Numbered from the stretch's first letter, positions 1-11,215 are shown. The stretch is 64,000 nucleotides of DNA from Podocnemis expansa (GCA_007922195.1 ML681989.1:46817089-46881088); one strand, 5' to 3'. Notes: a model not told the origin generated them from the sequence alone. Translations and numbers: made by a program.

Positions 1-400
1 CCCACTTCCTCAGATGCTTCAAAGATGGGTGAACTTACAGAAAGGAAAGAAACTAAATGCAAGGGGGTGTAAAACATACGATCAGGTCATAAAGTAACAG
101 CAAATCAGAGCAGTTTACAGGCTCAAACCATGGGAAGCTGGTTCTTTTCCCATTACAAAGGGTAATTTGACTTCAGGCTTCCCATGGTTTGAGCCTGTAA
201 ACTGCTCTGATTTGCTGTTACTTTATGACCTGATCGTATGTTTTACACCCCCTTGCATTTAGTTTCTTTCCTTTCTGTAAGTTCACCCATCTTTGAAGCA
301 TCTGAGGAAGTGGGATCTTCTCCCACGAAAGCTCATGCAAAAAATAAATCTGTTAGTCTTAAAGTGCCACAAAACTCCTTGTTGTTTTTTTGTCAGTTTC
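1..400. repeat. Perfect inverted repeat of a Penelope-derived repeat (left edge of window)
   Basis: Bases 1-138 are the exact reverse complement of 177-314, separated by a 38-base loop. The right arm continues into the PLE-type tail seen elsewhere in the window (CCCACGAAAGCTCATGC, then AATAAATCTGTTAGTCTT), so the left arm probably continues beyond the window. The loop (TTCTTTTCCCATTACAA) matches the start of the related repeats at about 7495 and 10960, which places the centre of the palindrome inside the body of this repeat. Perfect arms in otherwise decayed sequence mean a very recent event, gene conversion between arms, or an assembly or hairpin artefact. Confidence 0.9.
302..332 (+). ncRNA. 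Hammerhead-ribozyme-like core in PLE tail (best-paired copy)
   Basis: The order is CTGAGGA, an extra A, then GTGGGA, loop TCTTC, TCCCAC and GAAAGC. This matches the hammerhead plan of CUGANGA, stem II and GAAA, with a fully paired six-base stem II and one additional A between core and stem. Stem III can only be the short AGC-TCAT-GC(A) hairpin. Minimal hammerhead variants in the flanking repeats of Penelope-like elements are established (Cervera and de la Pena, 2014). Activity of this copy is inference; the extra A and weak stem III argue for low activity or decay. Confidence 0.55.
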
Positions 401-2510
401 AGCCACTTCTTCTGAACACTGATACACACTGTTAGGTTACTTCAGTCCTACTTGACCTCCATGGGCGACATAAGTCTATAGGGAGTTTCCTATCAAGGAG
501 GAGATGTGCTGTTTCACCTCTACCATGACCCCTCACTACACCGCAAGGTTTGATCTCCAAAACTGAAAACAGTGAATGTCAGGGAATCTGCAGAGCTGTG
601 CACTTTGCACTCTCTGAGAGTCAGGCTGACTGGGGTTTCCTACTGGACTTGAAGCCTCACATGCAAAAGAAAGAATTAGGAGGATAATATCAGGAAAGAA
701 AGAAGTTCTACAGTATGAAGAAGAGTGATGAATAAATTAACATTAACCCAGACAGAGAATCTAGGGTGAAACAATGCAAGAGTTACTGAGACTTATTGGT
801 GGAATGACACTACAGGCAGGTCCTAACTCCCCAAAGAGGTTTCCATGGAGCCAGAGGAAGAGAGGGGAAATCTAACCCTCTTCTTCCTGCAATAGATGCT
901 ATACGTGTTTCTGCATTCTCTTTGTATGGATTAGTCATGGTAACTGAGTGTTGGCAGGGGCAAAGAATTAGCATCAGAACATTTAAATAATAAACTACAC
1001 TTCATAATCAAGGAAAGAGTGAGAGATGTATGCTGCTGTCAAAATACCATGGTGATGAGAGCTGTATGAAAATCTACTATATAAGTAGTGCAATATTTGC
1101 AGAAATTGGGGAAATTGTTGATTCCCAAAATATGTTGAAATTGAGACTGCTTCTGCGACACCTGATTCATGTCATGTTGAATAGTATCTTGCTCTATAAG
1201 AACTCCCATTGAGTCTGAAGGACTAAAATGACATATAAGGAGAGCACAGATATAAGAATACAGCCTTACCATATTTGGAAGTTTTGCAAATTTTATTACT
1301 CTTTCAAACAGATTTGCCAAAAGTCTTTGTCCATTAAACTGGCCACAAAACATGAAAATTTAATAAATATTGTATTTCTTAAAGCATAATAATCCAGAAA
1401 GTTCTAAAGACATGGGTTCTCAGTTCACCCATTTCTTTTCTACAATACTTTATGACTTTTAACATTTTTGTCTAGCTTTTTGTTGTATTCACACTATGGC
1501 GTATGGTGGTTGACTCCCACATACTATTTTGAGTGAAAATACAGCATAGGCTACAGATATTTTTTTCTACTAAAAGAAAATGAAAGAATACACAATTGTG
1601 AGCAACTGATATGCTGATGAATATCCTATATGATGATATAGGAAACAAAAACAGGATTAGCTTTAACAAGGAGTTTCCTAGGTGCAGTTCATTAGCCTCC
1701 CATTATTGTCCTCAGAGAATAATTCATTGCTTTAATCAGTAAACAAATTAAAAAGCATATCAACTGTACACCATACCATCCTTTTCAAGTACACATCATA
1801 CTGTTTGATCTGAAATCAACTGCTTTAAATTATTTTTGTATTGTACGTTTGCTCTTTAAATGTTAATCCTTTTCTAAATTGCTTGTTTGTACCTTGTAGT
1901 AAAATGTGGTAGTAGTGATAATAACCTATTGTGGTTCTTTTCATGCTGAATGATCCCAATTATCTTTACCAAGTGTCACAGATTGTGCCTCACAGCTCTT
2001 GCATGAGGTTCTCTGTGATGTCAAAAGGAACTCCGTGCATGTAAACCAAAACATATAGCTTGACTCTGTATGGGATAAGAAGTGACTGAGAATAAAACAC
2101 ACAACTGAAAGTTCAGGGGAAATTTTAGAGGATGCTGTATAAATAGTCTGCTAGGAGAGTATTTTGCTTCCTTCCTTTTTCTATTTGTGGAAGTTTCATG
2201 AGCAGACTTTTCTAGAATGCACTTATTTGCAATTACTCAGCAATTCTTTTGTAAGCATTTTATTCTGTGCATTGACTGAACAATTCATTCTGATGATTTG
2301 CTGCTCCATAAGCAAAATTCAAACTACTGGTATGTTGGTGTCAGTATCGATTATTTCCTGTTGTCATTGTGAAACTAGAAACCTCTTAAAGCCAACTGGT
2401 AAGAGAGACTGCAAAATATCCTTCTGCTTCTATGCACATTCTAGTTCACCAATGAATATCATATGGTGGGATCTTAAGTGAAAACCAGAGTCTCACTGAT
2501 GAGTAATACT
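401..2510. other. AT-rich background, nothing recognised
   Basis: No coding potential, structured RNA or recognisable repeat was seen. The short open frames here (for example on the minus strand at 1039-1353 and the plus strand at 2164-2481) have no recognisable motif and no repeat-family similarity. The AT-rich composition fits intronic or intergenic reptile DNA. Confidence 0.6.
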
Positions 2511-2513
2511 ATT

Positions 2514-2943
2514 GGTATGTCTACACTGACAAATTAGTCCAGACTAAGGAGGCTTAGTCCAGACTAATTTAGTCCGTGACTATACTAGTTTTTGCCTAGT
2601 TCGAACTGGGAAATTTCTTAGTTCAAAGTAGGGAATGCCTAGTTCAAACTAGGAAGTAGCAGGGTTAGTCCAGATTTACACACTTAATTCAAACTTTAGT
2701 TCGAACTTTAGGCTCAAACTAAGCCTTTGTTCAAACTTAAGAAGTTCGAATTAAGCCATTAGTTCAAACTAACTACATGTTCTAGTTTGAACTAAGCATT
2801 AGTTTGAACTAGAACGTGCCGGTAGGTTGAACTAAAAAGGTCCTGGTTAGTTTGATCTAACGTGTGGTTAGTTCGAACTAATCTTGAACTTCTTAGTTTG
2901 GACTAAGAAGTCCAAACTAAGTTGGGCTAATGTAGACATAGCC
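2514..2943. mobile_element. Harbinger-type MITE, 430 bp, TSD ATT
   Basis: Termini are GGTATGTCTACA and its imperfect complement TGTAGACATAGCC, flanked by ATT at 2511-2513 and 2944-2946, fitting the 3-bp target duplications of PIF/Harbinger elements. The interior is packed with variants of a palindromic decamer (AGTTCGAACT, AGTTTGAACT, TTAGTCCAGACTAA) in both orientations, so the whole element could fold on itself. There is no coding capacity. Related internal motifs occur in the element at 5.71-6.94 kb. Confidence 0.8.
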
Positions 2944-3008
2944 ATTGTGTGCACAAATATGGTAAGGGAAGTTATATAGATATACTGAAAATATGTTCCT
3001 AAGCTGTG

Positions 3009-3516
3009 TGTGACCCATCCATGCTTAGGATAGCCATCAGAAAATGCTAAGATCAGCACAGGTTGCAAAAAGGAAAGCAAATTCTCTGAACACTGGTGAA
3101 TGACGTTGAAGCCAGATTTCCCACCAGTTATAAACAGTGCTTCTGATATCAAGAAGCCAAAACAAAATATAAACAGCATCCTTTACTGCATGTCAGTCTC
3201 TGGCTTCCAATCAACCTTGGATCTAGTAAAGAGATAAGTTACTTAAAACTCCATTCTGTTTACCAAAAAGGTTCTCATGACTTCAAAGGGTTAGCCACAT
3301 TACCAGATCAATATAAGTTTGGATCTTACAGAAAATACCACACTCTCAGCTAATCCTTTAGTAAGTAAAACTAAAGGTTTATTATAAAAAGGGGGAAAAA
3401 ACTATTAAAAAAACTATAAGAGAACCATTAAAGAGTTAAAGCAATCGCATAAATACAAATACTTTAAAAGTCCATATACATCAGGTTCTCAGTATAGTTT
3501 GGAGTTTGGAAACTTG
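3009..3516 (-). mobile_element. ERV-type LTR fragment, antisense
   Basis: This stretch aligns by eye with the antisense LTR beginning at 24540. Shared landmarks in the same order are TGTGACCC/TGTCACCT at the left edge, AAGATCAG, CAAAAAGGA, AACA(A/G)TGCTTCTGAT, the CTTTACT(A/G)CAT segment, GGATCTTAC and ACTAAAGGTTTA. The sense-strand copy is the solo LTR at 5854-6875. The fragment stops where a Penelope-derived repeat begins at about 3520, and I could not find the rest beyond it, so it is truncated. There is no internal retroviral coding sequence next to it. Confidence 0.7.
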
Positions 3517-3519
3517 TTT

Positions 3520-3860
3520 AGTTCCCAAGAGGCAGCCGTGTTAGTCTAGTTCAGCAAAACAAACAAAGAGTTCTGTGGCACTTAAAGACTAACAAATTTA
3601 TTTATCATACGAACTCTTGTGGGAGAAAATCCCACTTTGTCGGATGCTTTGAAGACGGTTTTGGTTGGACAAGTATGTTTTTCACCTGTCCCTCCTGTTC
3701 TACATGTAAATTACGCATTGTAAACTAACACAGTGGAGGCCTCATTTACATACAAAGTTTAACCGGGGAGATGTGCAATCAACAGAGAGGGGAAACACTG
3801 GATAATAAACTACGGAGGGCCAACCTGACTTAAGTACAAACAGTGAACTTTGGAGACCGT
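3520..3860 (-). mobile_element. Penelope-derived repeat, reverse orientation
   Basis: It begins with GGCAGCCGTGTTAGTCTAG, continues through TTCTGTGGCACTTAAAGACT and TTATTTATCA, then the antisense hammerhead-like core (GTGGGAGAAAATCCCAC), and into roughly 200 bp of body sequence. The first 60 bases match the 5' flank of the PLE at 62.88 kb, which identifies the family. The inner boundary near 3860 is approximate. Confidence 0.7.
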
Positions 3861-5364
3861 AAGGAGAAGACAAGGAAGCCATCCCTTTTTTCTGCACTTA
3901 GGAAGTAAAAGGGCAGTGAAATTACATTCATGAAAATGAGATCGCAACCAGATCTGGCTGAAACATTGCAAAGTATACCTTGGGATGAAAAAGTTCTTTA
4001 AATTGAAAGTTAGTGTTTAAGTTTAATCTTGGGAAATTGTGTTCTGATTTTGTTTCATATGTAAATCTTTTCTCCTTCACATTATCTCTTTAATCTACAA
4101 CCCTTAATAATAAACTGTAATTATTCTCTCTATAGACTATAACTCAATGCTTTGGTAATATAGTATACAGGGGCCTGGATCCGAGTTGAATTATTCAAGT
4201 TAGTATGTTCAAAATGTTTAAGTTAAAGTACCCAAGAACTTCAAAATAAAATACAGCTAGAATACTTGTACTAATGTTCTTAGGAGTGCTTACACTTGGA
4301 AATGTATGATTTTAAGAAACAGAAGTTTCAAAAATATAATTTTAAAATAAACTCTATTTGCATTGATATGCTTAAAAGATGTTTGGGATAATTTAATGTA
4401 ATCCTCCCAAGCTTTTGGCAAACTTAATGGCCAGTGAGCCAACTTTGAAGCAGATCCTACAACACTTACTCACATGAGTAGTCCTATTGAAATCAAAGAG
4501 GATGGTAAAACTCATGTAAGTAAACTTAGTCATATGATTAATTGATTGCAGATCTAGCTTTAACAATTTTATTGTCATATTAGTTATACATATTGAATTA
4601 AAATATGATATAGAAGCAGGTACCTCAGGGATCAGAGCAGAATTACCATTTGAGAATGCAATTTCTAATCTACATGGATTTACAGAATTAATTTCTATAG
4701 CTATGGATTATTAACAGAAATAAACTATACGTTGGAAATTAAATGTGGTATCATTTAATGGACTGAGTTCAGGTTTATTTATATTCAGTGTTCTGGAATT
4801 TTGATATTTTTGATGAATTATTGTGTCAAAATTTCAAATTGTCAAAAAAACCTTGAGAAATGTTTTGATAATATTTTAACAATGCTTTTTCAGGTCTCTG
4901 ATCAGTTATAGAGTTGATTAGGATGTTTAAGTTTTTCAAAATGTTTCAGTGAAATTTTGACAAAAAAAGAAATTTTAGAATAAATATGTTTAAACTTTTC
5001 AAAAAGACTCTAGTTAAGTTTTTAACTGATATTTCAACTAGTTGTACTTGGGAGCAGAAACTTTACTTCTAATTCTATCCCAACCAATGATTCACTGAGT
5101 AGTCTTGAAGAAACAAAGATGATGTGTGCACATCTTTCAAACTAGGGTACCCAAAGCTAAGCATATAATTAAATGGCCTGATTTTTAAAGGTACAAAGTT
5201 TCCACAACTCATACTGAAATTGACAAATAAAACTGCTACTCAGCACCTCTGCAGAAATACAACCCTTGCAAAGTGTTGGTCTCCAGGCCTCCCAATAAAT
5301 GTCTGATGAGGTAGAAAGTTAGTCAAAGTCAGTGCCTAATTCATACTGTCTTTGAATGATTACA
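3861..5364. other. AT-rich background, nothing recognised
   Basis: No repeat, RNA or coding signal that I can support. There are long TTTTGA/TTCAAAAT-type tracts near 4800-5000, but no boundaries or duplicated flanks. Confidence 0.6.
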
Positions 5365-5372
5365 GTCTAAAT

Positions 5373-5560
5373 TAGGGGTCTCAAATTCAAATCACCACAA
5401 GCACCGCATGAGGACTAGTATGTTAGCCTAAGGGCTGGACCACTGAAACCTTTTCATACAATGATATCATGAATATCAATAGTGATAGTGTCATTGCAGG
5501 CCACAGGAAATAACTTTAGGGGCCACATGCAGCCCATGGACCATGAGTTTGCGACCCCTG
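5373..5560. mobile_element. hAT-type MITE, 188 bp, 8-bp TSD
   Basis: The left end TAGGGGTCTCAAATTC and the right end (reverse complement CAGGGGTCGCAAACTC) form imperfect terminal inverted repeats. The flanks GTCTAAAT (5365-5372) and ATCTAAAT (5561-5568) agree at seven of eight positions, as expected for a hAT target duplication. The interior resembles the GGGGCCGCATGCAGCCC type of short hAT derivative known from vertebrates. It is non-coding and would need a transposase in trans. Confidence 0.85.
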
Positions 5561-5711
5561 ATCTAAATAGTGAGAGAGATATTATTATTGCCTCGTGATT
5601 CTATTAAAAAAATGTAAACATAAAGGCTGGAATCCTGACTGGAGAAGTCAATGGCAAAACTATTGACTGCAACTGGCCCAGACTGATTCTCTGTACAGCA
5701 TATAACACAAT

Positions 5712-6944
5712 GGGGCCTAGTTGAACTAAGAGTTAATCCTAGTCTATGCCATCCTTAGTTTGAACTAAGGATTGAACTAAGGGCTTAGTTCGAATTAACC
5801 TGCAAGCCCTACTATACCTTAATTCAAACTAATGAAAGCCTAGAGTAGACAGGTGTGACGCTGTCTGGGTCTAGAGGACTGGTTATGATTATTTTTTGTA
5901 TTTATATTTCATATTTGCAATAATCCATATGTGATATACTTTGTTTGGTATCAGTAGAAAGGCTGTAAACTGATAAGAATGATTATATGGTTTATATGTA
6001 GGTATCATGCTTGTATTAGAAATTAGAAATCTATTTGTTTTTATGTGTGTTCCAAGTGATTTGATTTTAAGGCATTCCCAGACTAGGAAGCTGCAAAAGC
6101 ATTGTCCTCATGATGGTGCATCAAGGGCCCTCCCAGTTGAACTGATCCTAGAAGGAAACCTGTTTGACCAGTCACCCTAGCTGACCATGTAACTCAACTC
6201 CATCTTGATTTGGCAAGGATCCTGAAAGTATGGGGAGGGCCAAAGGGTGACAAAAGGCTGGAGCCCCATCTCTATTTTGTCTTTAGTCTTCAGTCTTCTG
6301 CCCATTTGCAACCAACGCCCTCCTCTGGAACTATTCTTCTGGGACTGAACAAAGGACTGAGACCCACCCAGGTGCTGGGTGCATATCAGAGGAATTGGAC
6401 TAACTTGCTAACTACATATTCTTCAAGGACCTGCTTTCTATGGACTCTAAGTCATTTGTATGTATGTGATTCACTTTGACCCTTTAACACCTCTCATATT
6501 TTGTTTGTTTTCTTTTTATATTAAACCTTCAGTTGTAGTTATTAAAGGATTGGCTGGCAGCATGGTATTTTGGGTAAGATCCAAGCCTATATTGTTCTAG
6601 GTGATGTGCCTGACCCTCTGGGGTCAGGAAAACCTATTTCTTTAAGAGATCAATGGCCAGGGGGGACCATAGGAGCTGATGTGCATAATGGAGGCTGCTT
6701 CTGTTGTGTCATGCTTGGTAATGACCAGAGTAGAGAATCAGAAGCATGTTTTGTTACTGACCGGGAGACTGGTTTAAGTACCACCTGTTACTGGTTTGGG
6801 GGTTTAGACCCCGGTTTTGCAGCTTGCCCTGATTTTGGTACATTCAGAGGGTTATGCCAGGAGCCCTAGGTCACAACAGGTATTAAGTTACTTCAAATTA
6901 AACCTTCTCAATTCAAACTAAGCTTGCAAGTGTAGGCATATCCC
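5712..6944. mobile_element. Harbinger-type MITE split by a solo LTR
   Basis: On both sides of the LTR at 5854-6875 the sequence carries the TTAGTTCGAATTAA-type motifs of the 2.5-kb MITE. The right end, GTGTAGGCATATCCC, is the complement of a GGGATATGCCTACAC terminus. The left end lacks the TATGTCTACAC box and is probably truncated at about 5712. Removing the LTR leaves a MITE of about 210 bp. Confidence 0.65.
5854..6875 (+). mobile_element. Solo ERV LTR, 1,022 bp, TSD ACAGG
   Basis: It begins TGTGACGCTGTCTGG and ends CCCTAGGTCACA, so it has the TG...CA termini of a retroviral LTR, and it is flanked by perfect five-base duplications ACAGG (5849-5853 and 6876-6880). Five-base duplications suggest an ERV3/ERVL-like or gypsy-like integrase. 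No internal viral region is attached, so this is a recombination-derived solo LTR. The open frames at 6210-6479 and 6570-6869 lie wholly inside it. Related copies sit at 3009-3516 and 24540-25658 (antisense) and at 17758-17930 (5' part only). Confidence 0.85.
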
Positions 6945-7486
6945 CTCTGTCCTCTGTGCTCTATAGTCACCAAATATATAAAAGAATGTTTAGAGTTATT
7001 TTTGTGAAGTTTAGGTTATCTTATATGAACACACTGTATAATTTATGTATGGATTTATGCAAAACAGTTAATTTCTACTGCTTTGTGCAATCAGTGTGAA
7101 ATGGAAGGTTATTTCTTTTCTTATTTATGACATTTTGATGCATGCTCTAAAAGTGCCACAGACCCTGTGATTTACTTCAGGGATACATAGCCCTGAACAA
7201 TGGGGAGGAAAAAAGCAAAGAAATGTGGCTATGTGCCATCTATAGTCCTCATGGACAGCATTTGCTTTGAATTCACCTTGGTTCTGTTGTATATGTGTGC
7301 TACAAATGGAATCTAAAGACAGTTCCCCTTAGGGGAGAGAGGTCTATATGCAGGGCCTTTCATGGTAAGATTCCTCTTGCACTTTTCTGTCTCAATGTAC
7401 AAGCAAAATGATACTTGCAGTATTTTGAAAGATGGTACTTTAAAGAGGGCATTACACAATAACACACAACAGCAGGATTAAAATAT
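6945..7486. other. Background, nothing recognised
   Basis: AT-rich sequence without a repeat family or coding signal that I can support. Confidence 0.55.
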
Positions 7487-7796
7487 GACTAAGGATTCTT
7501 TTCCCATTACACCAGATGATTTGACCTCACCTTTCTCTATGTGCTGTTTCCCAGTGTTTGAATCTTAACAGCTTCGTTAATTTGCTGTTACAGTGTGACC
7601 TGATCCTATGGCCGACACTTTCCTGCATTTATTTTCCTCTCATTTTGTAAGCTCCTACATCTTCATAGAGTCTGATGAAGTGGGATTTTCTCCCATGAAA
7701 GCTCCTGCCATAAATGCATTTTTCAGTCTTTAAGTACCATAGGACTCCTTGCCTTGTTTCACTGAGCCAGACAAACATGGCTACCCCTTTGGAATT
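7487..7796 (+). mobile_element. Penelope-derived short repeat, near-complete copy
   Basis: About 310 bp. It starts GGATTCTTTTCCCATTACA, passes a TTTGCTGTTACAGTGTGACC segment, then TCTGATGAAGTGGGATTTTC, CCATGAAAGCTC, a degenerate CAGTCTTTAAGTACC, and ends GCCAGACAAACATGGCTACC. The first part matches the loop and arms of the palindrome at 1-314, and the end matches the inverse of the 5' flank of the PLE at 62.88 kb. It looks like a non-autonomous PLE relative using the autonomous tail. Confidence 0.75.
7672..7704 (+). ncRNA. Hammerhead-like core, canonical CTGATGA copy
   Basis: CTGATGA at 7672-7678 is followed by an extra A, the stem GTGGGA/TCCCAT around TTTTC (one G-U closing pair), then GAAAGCTC. 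Of the copies here, this one and 33347 keep the exact CTGATGA. The PLE link is established knowledge for the class; folding and cleavage of this copy are untested inference. Confidence 0.5.
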
Positions 7797-8180
7797 TGGT
7801 AAACACCACTGACCTTTTCATTGAAGGTAGTAGTTTGACTAGTCATGTCTAGGGCTCAGAGCTGTTTTACATAAAGATTAGTGTACTAACTAAATGGTTA
7901 AATGTTTTGCAATGTGCAGTGATCATTCTGTTTCGCTTTTGTGTTTGTGCTCATGTCATGTAACAATTCTTAGGTTTCAAATGCTTTCAAAAAACTGAAC
8001 AAACTTCAAAGTGCTTCAGAATGTGAAGGGTGATTATTAGGATTGATGAAAAAATGATGTGTTTCTTACCTTACTTCTGATTGCTGGTATTCCAAGTATC
8101 GGATCTTTCTTGAACAGACTTTCCTATTGGGTCAGAAGTGAGAGGACTGTGTTGCAAGGTCATTTCTCCCTTTGGATGCC
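7797..8180. other. Background, nothing recognised
   Basis: No supported feature. Confidence 0.55.
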
Positions 8181-8183
8181 AGG

Positions 8184-8742
8184 GGCATGTCTACACTGGA
8201 GACTTGGGTTGACTTAACCTCCTTTAAGTCAACCTGAGGAACTCCAGGCCCAAATTGGGCTTGAATTAAGTTGACTTAAGTGCTTGCTTAAGTCAATTTA
8301 ACAACACCTGCTAATAAGGTCAATTTAAGCCTTTGATCAACCTAGGACCCACCCTGCCCCCTGCCCTGCTCCGGGCCCAATCTAACTCCGCGAGCTGATT
8401 CAGCTTCTGCTGCCACCATCAGGCTGCTCAGATCTGGATACAGCCTTGAGCCACTTGCTGCAAGCAGCAGGAGGCTCTAAGCCTGTTCCTGCCACCACCA
8501 GCAAGTGGCTTGGAGCCTGATCCCAGTTCCAAGCCACCTACTCGTGGTGGCAGGAGCTGGATCAGGCCCCAGGGCTGGATTGGGCCCCCTGAACTGGATC
8601 AGGCTCCAGGACAGGGCAGGGAGCAGGGCCTGCACCTTGGCCCAATATATGTCTACACTGTCTGTAGTGTAGATGTGCCCTTAAGTCAACTTAATAAGGT
8701 TGTTAAGTTGACTTAAAAGACCCTCTAGCATTAACATAGCCC
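8184..8742. mobile_element. Harbinger-type MITE, about 560 bp, possible TSD AGG
   Basis: The left end GGCATGTCTACACT and the right end AACATAGCCC are eroded complementary termini, with AGG on both sides (8181-8183, 8743-8745). The interior shows subterminal GTTGACTTAA / TTAAGTCAAC inverted repeats at both ends and a GC-rich middle. A second TATGTCTACACT...AGTGTAGATGTG box at about 8647-8680 suggests a nested or duplicated terminus. The open frame at 8510-8716 has no independent support. Confidence 0.65.
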
Positions 8743-10024
8743 AGGAGCATACCCCACAGAGTTTATTTCATTGTGAATAAAATGGGAAAAATTTCACAAC
8801 AAAGCCAAACCAAACAACAGGAAGTGTCTCTTAACTTTTCAAAAACTAAATGTTACCATTTAAATTTTGGATTTGGTTTAATTTAAAAAGAAATATTGAG
8901 TTCCATTTCATAAACATGTAACATTTCTCAAAAAAATAGATACTTAATTAAATAAAATTTGCAATATAAATGAATAAAAGTAAATTCAGCATGCTTTATG
9001 TAAAACATTAGTACATTTACCAGTTTCACCTTCAGTACCTGAGATGACTTCTGCTCTTTTTTTTTTTTCCTCCCTAATGCTAATGTGGTCAGAAAACCTT
9101 GCAGCTTTGGAGCATATAGAGCACATGAAAAAGATACTTGAAGAACAATACTTATTGAAAGTTCTCTATCATACCTTTCATTGCAATTGTGGCCTAATTT
9201 TTATTCAGAACTTCTTTTTTATTGCTTCTTTTTTAAAGCTTGCTTCTCTGGCCAACAGAAGTTGGTCCAATAAAAGATATTACCTCACCCACCTTACCTC
9301 TCTAAACAGGAAACACATCATTCAGCCACTGTGGAATGTAGGGTACATTCCAAAAGAAATCTTTTCCTTTCTCAAAGAATGCTGAAATGAATCAACTTGG
9401 TGAAGAACAGCTGCATAAGACTACTGTGCCATAATGAGCTGAAAGTTCATAACTTCAGTTCAAAAATTTATATTAGCATGGACTATGGTGAAGTTTTGTA
9501 TTTGACCATCAAGAGTCACACTGCTTTCCCTGCTTCACTTCAAAAGTAGAGTAAGCGTTGCCATAATTGAATGGTATTGGTACAGATGGAGCAACGAGAC
9601 CTACATTGCCATTAAAAAAATAAATCCCATGACTTCCCGTCCAATGTGGGTGATATATGTGTAATTATACACATTAATAGAAAGGCCACACTGCAGAACT
9701 GAACTAATGCTCAGTGGATAAGATGCTAAAATTGTTTCCCATCTGCTCCTGTTTTCCTCAAATAGCATCAGTAATGTCTCACAGGGAGTTACATGCAACA
9801 GACAAACTACTTAAACCCTAGCAGATAAGATCTGCCTTTTATATACAATGGTTCCAGGAAAAAACAGTGTTGCTGCAACAATGAATATTATTTTACAGCT
9901 CCTTGATCAAGATGCAAACTTTCAGATACTACTTTTTAAACTTTATTTCATTCATTCCTGCAGTTATTCATCATGACCATTGTTTAATATTATGATTTTT
10001 CCCTTTATTGTAATTACTATTACC
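8743..10024. other. AT-rich background with one short repeat tail
   Basis: Mostly featureless. At about 9240-9302 the phrase GAAGTTGGTCCAATAAAAGA, followed by TATTACCTCACCCACCTTAC, is a tail I recognise from dispersed amniote repeats. Its class is uncertain, possibly another PLE or LINE tail. No coding signal. Confidence 0.45.
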
Positions 10025-10027
10025 CGT

Positions 10028-10202
10028 GACATATTTATTTATCACATGAGCTGTTGTGGGAAAGAACGCCATCTTCAAGCATCTGATAGAGTGGGATTCT
10101 CTCCCATGAATGCTCCTGTGATAAATACATTTGTTAGTCCTAAAAGTGCCAGGAGACTCCTTGTTTGTTCTGCTGGATTAGACTAACAGGGCTACTTCTT
10201 TG
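10028..10202. mobile_element. Palindromic Penelope tail pair
   Basis: Left TATTTATCACATGAGC...CAAGCATCTGAT and right TCTGATAGAGTGGGATTC...CCTGTGATAAATAC are the same PLE tail in opposite orientation, meeting at about 10080. The right half continues to the AGACTAACAGGGCTAC terminus. Both halves are diverged and the hammerhead-like core is degenerate (GAATGC where GAAAGC is expected). Confidence 0.6.
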
Positions 10203-10640
10203 AAACAGTGACATATAATAAGTGGACATTACTTCATACTAGAAAACAATGGATTTCCTGGAGTATGATGAATTATATCCACATAATCACATGAAGAATT
10301 CAGCCTCATTCTTATAGCATGAAATACTAAAGGAAGTAAATAACGACTCATTGTTTCTATTAAAGGTTGCTAGGAATGGTTGCTGGATGTTGAATGAATT
10401 TCTATTGGATTGACCCCTATTCAAGTTCATCAGTCATCTAGGACTATGCATTTTAAAATATAACATAGATTTTTGATGTGATGTATTTCTTTTCATAGAA
10501 TTAATGAGAGACAGTAAAAGGGTGACAGAGGTTTCTGTAGCCTGATGTAATCAAGAGAGTTAAACTGAGTTTCCCAACCATGACAGAACTATGCCTATAC
10601 TTATGGTTAGATTGATTCCTGTGAAAGTCAATGTGATTCT
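10203..10640. other. Background, nothing recognised
   Basis: No supported feature. Confidence 0.5.
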
Positions 10641-10825
10641 AAGGCTAGGTCTACACTATAAACTTACACTGGTAAAACTACTTTACTTAAAGATGAAAAA
10701 TCCACACCTCTAAGCAGTGCAATGATACCCTGGGGTAGCCAGTGCTATGTCAATGTGTGAGCTTTCCCATCGACATAGCTACCACCTCTCATAGAGGGGA
10801 ATGCTTAAGTCTCCCTGCTCACTCC
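10641..10825. mobile_element. MITE fragment of the CTAGGTCTACACT class
   Basis: It starts GGCTAGGTCTACACTATAAA and contains GAAAAATCCACACCTCTAAG and CCCATCGACATAGCTACC, phrases I recognise from a very common turtle/crocodilian DNA-transposon derivative with TGTAGACC-type termini. The far terminus is missing, so the copy is truncated and its superfamily (Harbinger or hAT) cannot be decided here. Confidence 0.5.
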
Positions 10826-10956
10826 ACTGATGATTTGTTAAAGCTGTGCATGATCAATCAAATGGATAACAAATCAAAGCTTCAAAGAAAAATTGCAAAA
10901 TTGGAATTTATATACAAATTTGACTCTGTGAAGTCAGGCCCAAATATAGACTATGG

Positions 10957-11215
10957 GTTCTTTTCCCATCACAATTGGTAATTTTGCTATCCTTTTCCCG
11001 CACACACCTCCCTGCTAATTGCTGTACTCCACTGTTTGAATCCTAACAACTGCTTAATTCGCTGTCACAGTTTGACCAGATCCTATGATTTACAATTCCG
11101 TGCATTTATTTTGCTCCCATTCTGTAAATTTTTCATCTTCCGTGAAAGCCCATGTGATAAATACATGTGTTACTCTTTAAAAGCACAACCAAACTCCTTG
11201 TTTGTTTTTCTTTTT
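10957..11215 (+). mobile_element. Penelope-derived short repeat, diverged copy
   Basis: It starts GGGTTCTTTTCCCATCACAA, then CACTGTTTGAATCCTAACAA, TCGCTGTCACAGTTTGACC, and an eroded CCGTGAAAGCCCATGTGATAA tail. The order and spacing match the copy at 7487-7796, but the CTGATGA/stem II half of the hammerhead-like core is deleted. Confidence 0.6.

Noticed and set aside
6570..6869. 99-codon open frame similar to one at 24426-24848
   Set aside because: The similarity is real, but both lie in copies of the same ERV LTR, so it is shared non-coding LTR sequence and not a gene family.
5854..6875. Intact endogenous retrovirus with gag/pol/env
   Set aside because: Only LTR sequence is present between the target duplications; no viral coding region adjoins any of the ERV LTR copies in the window.
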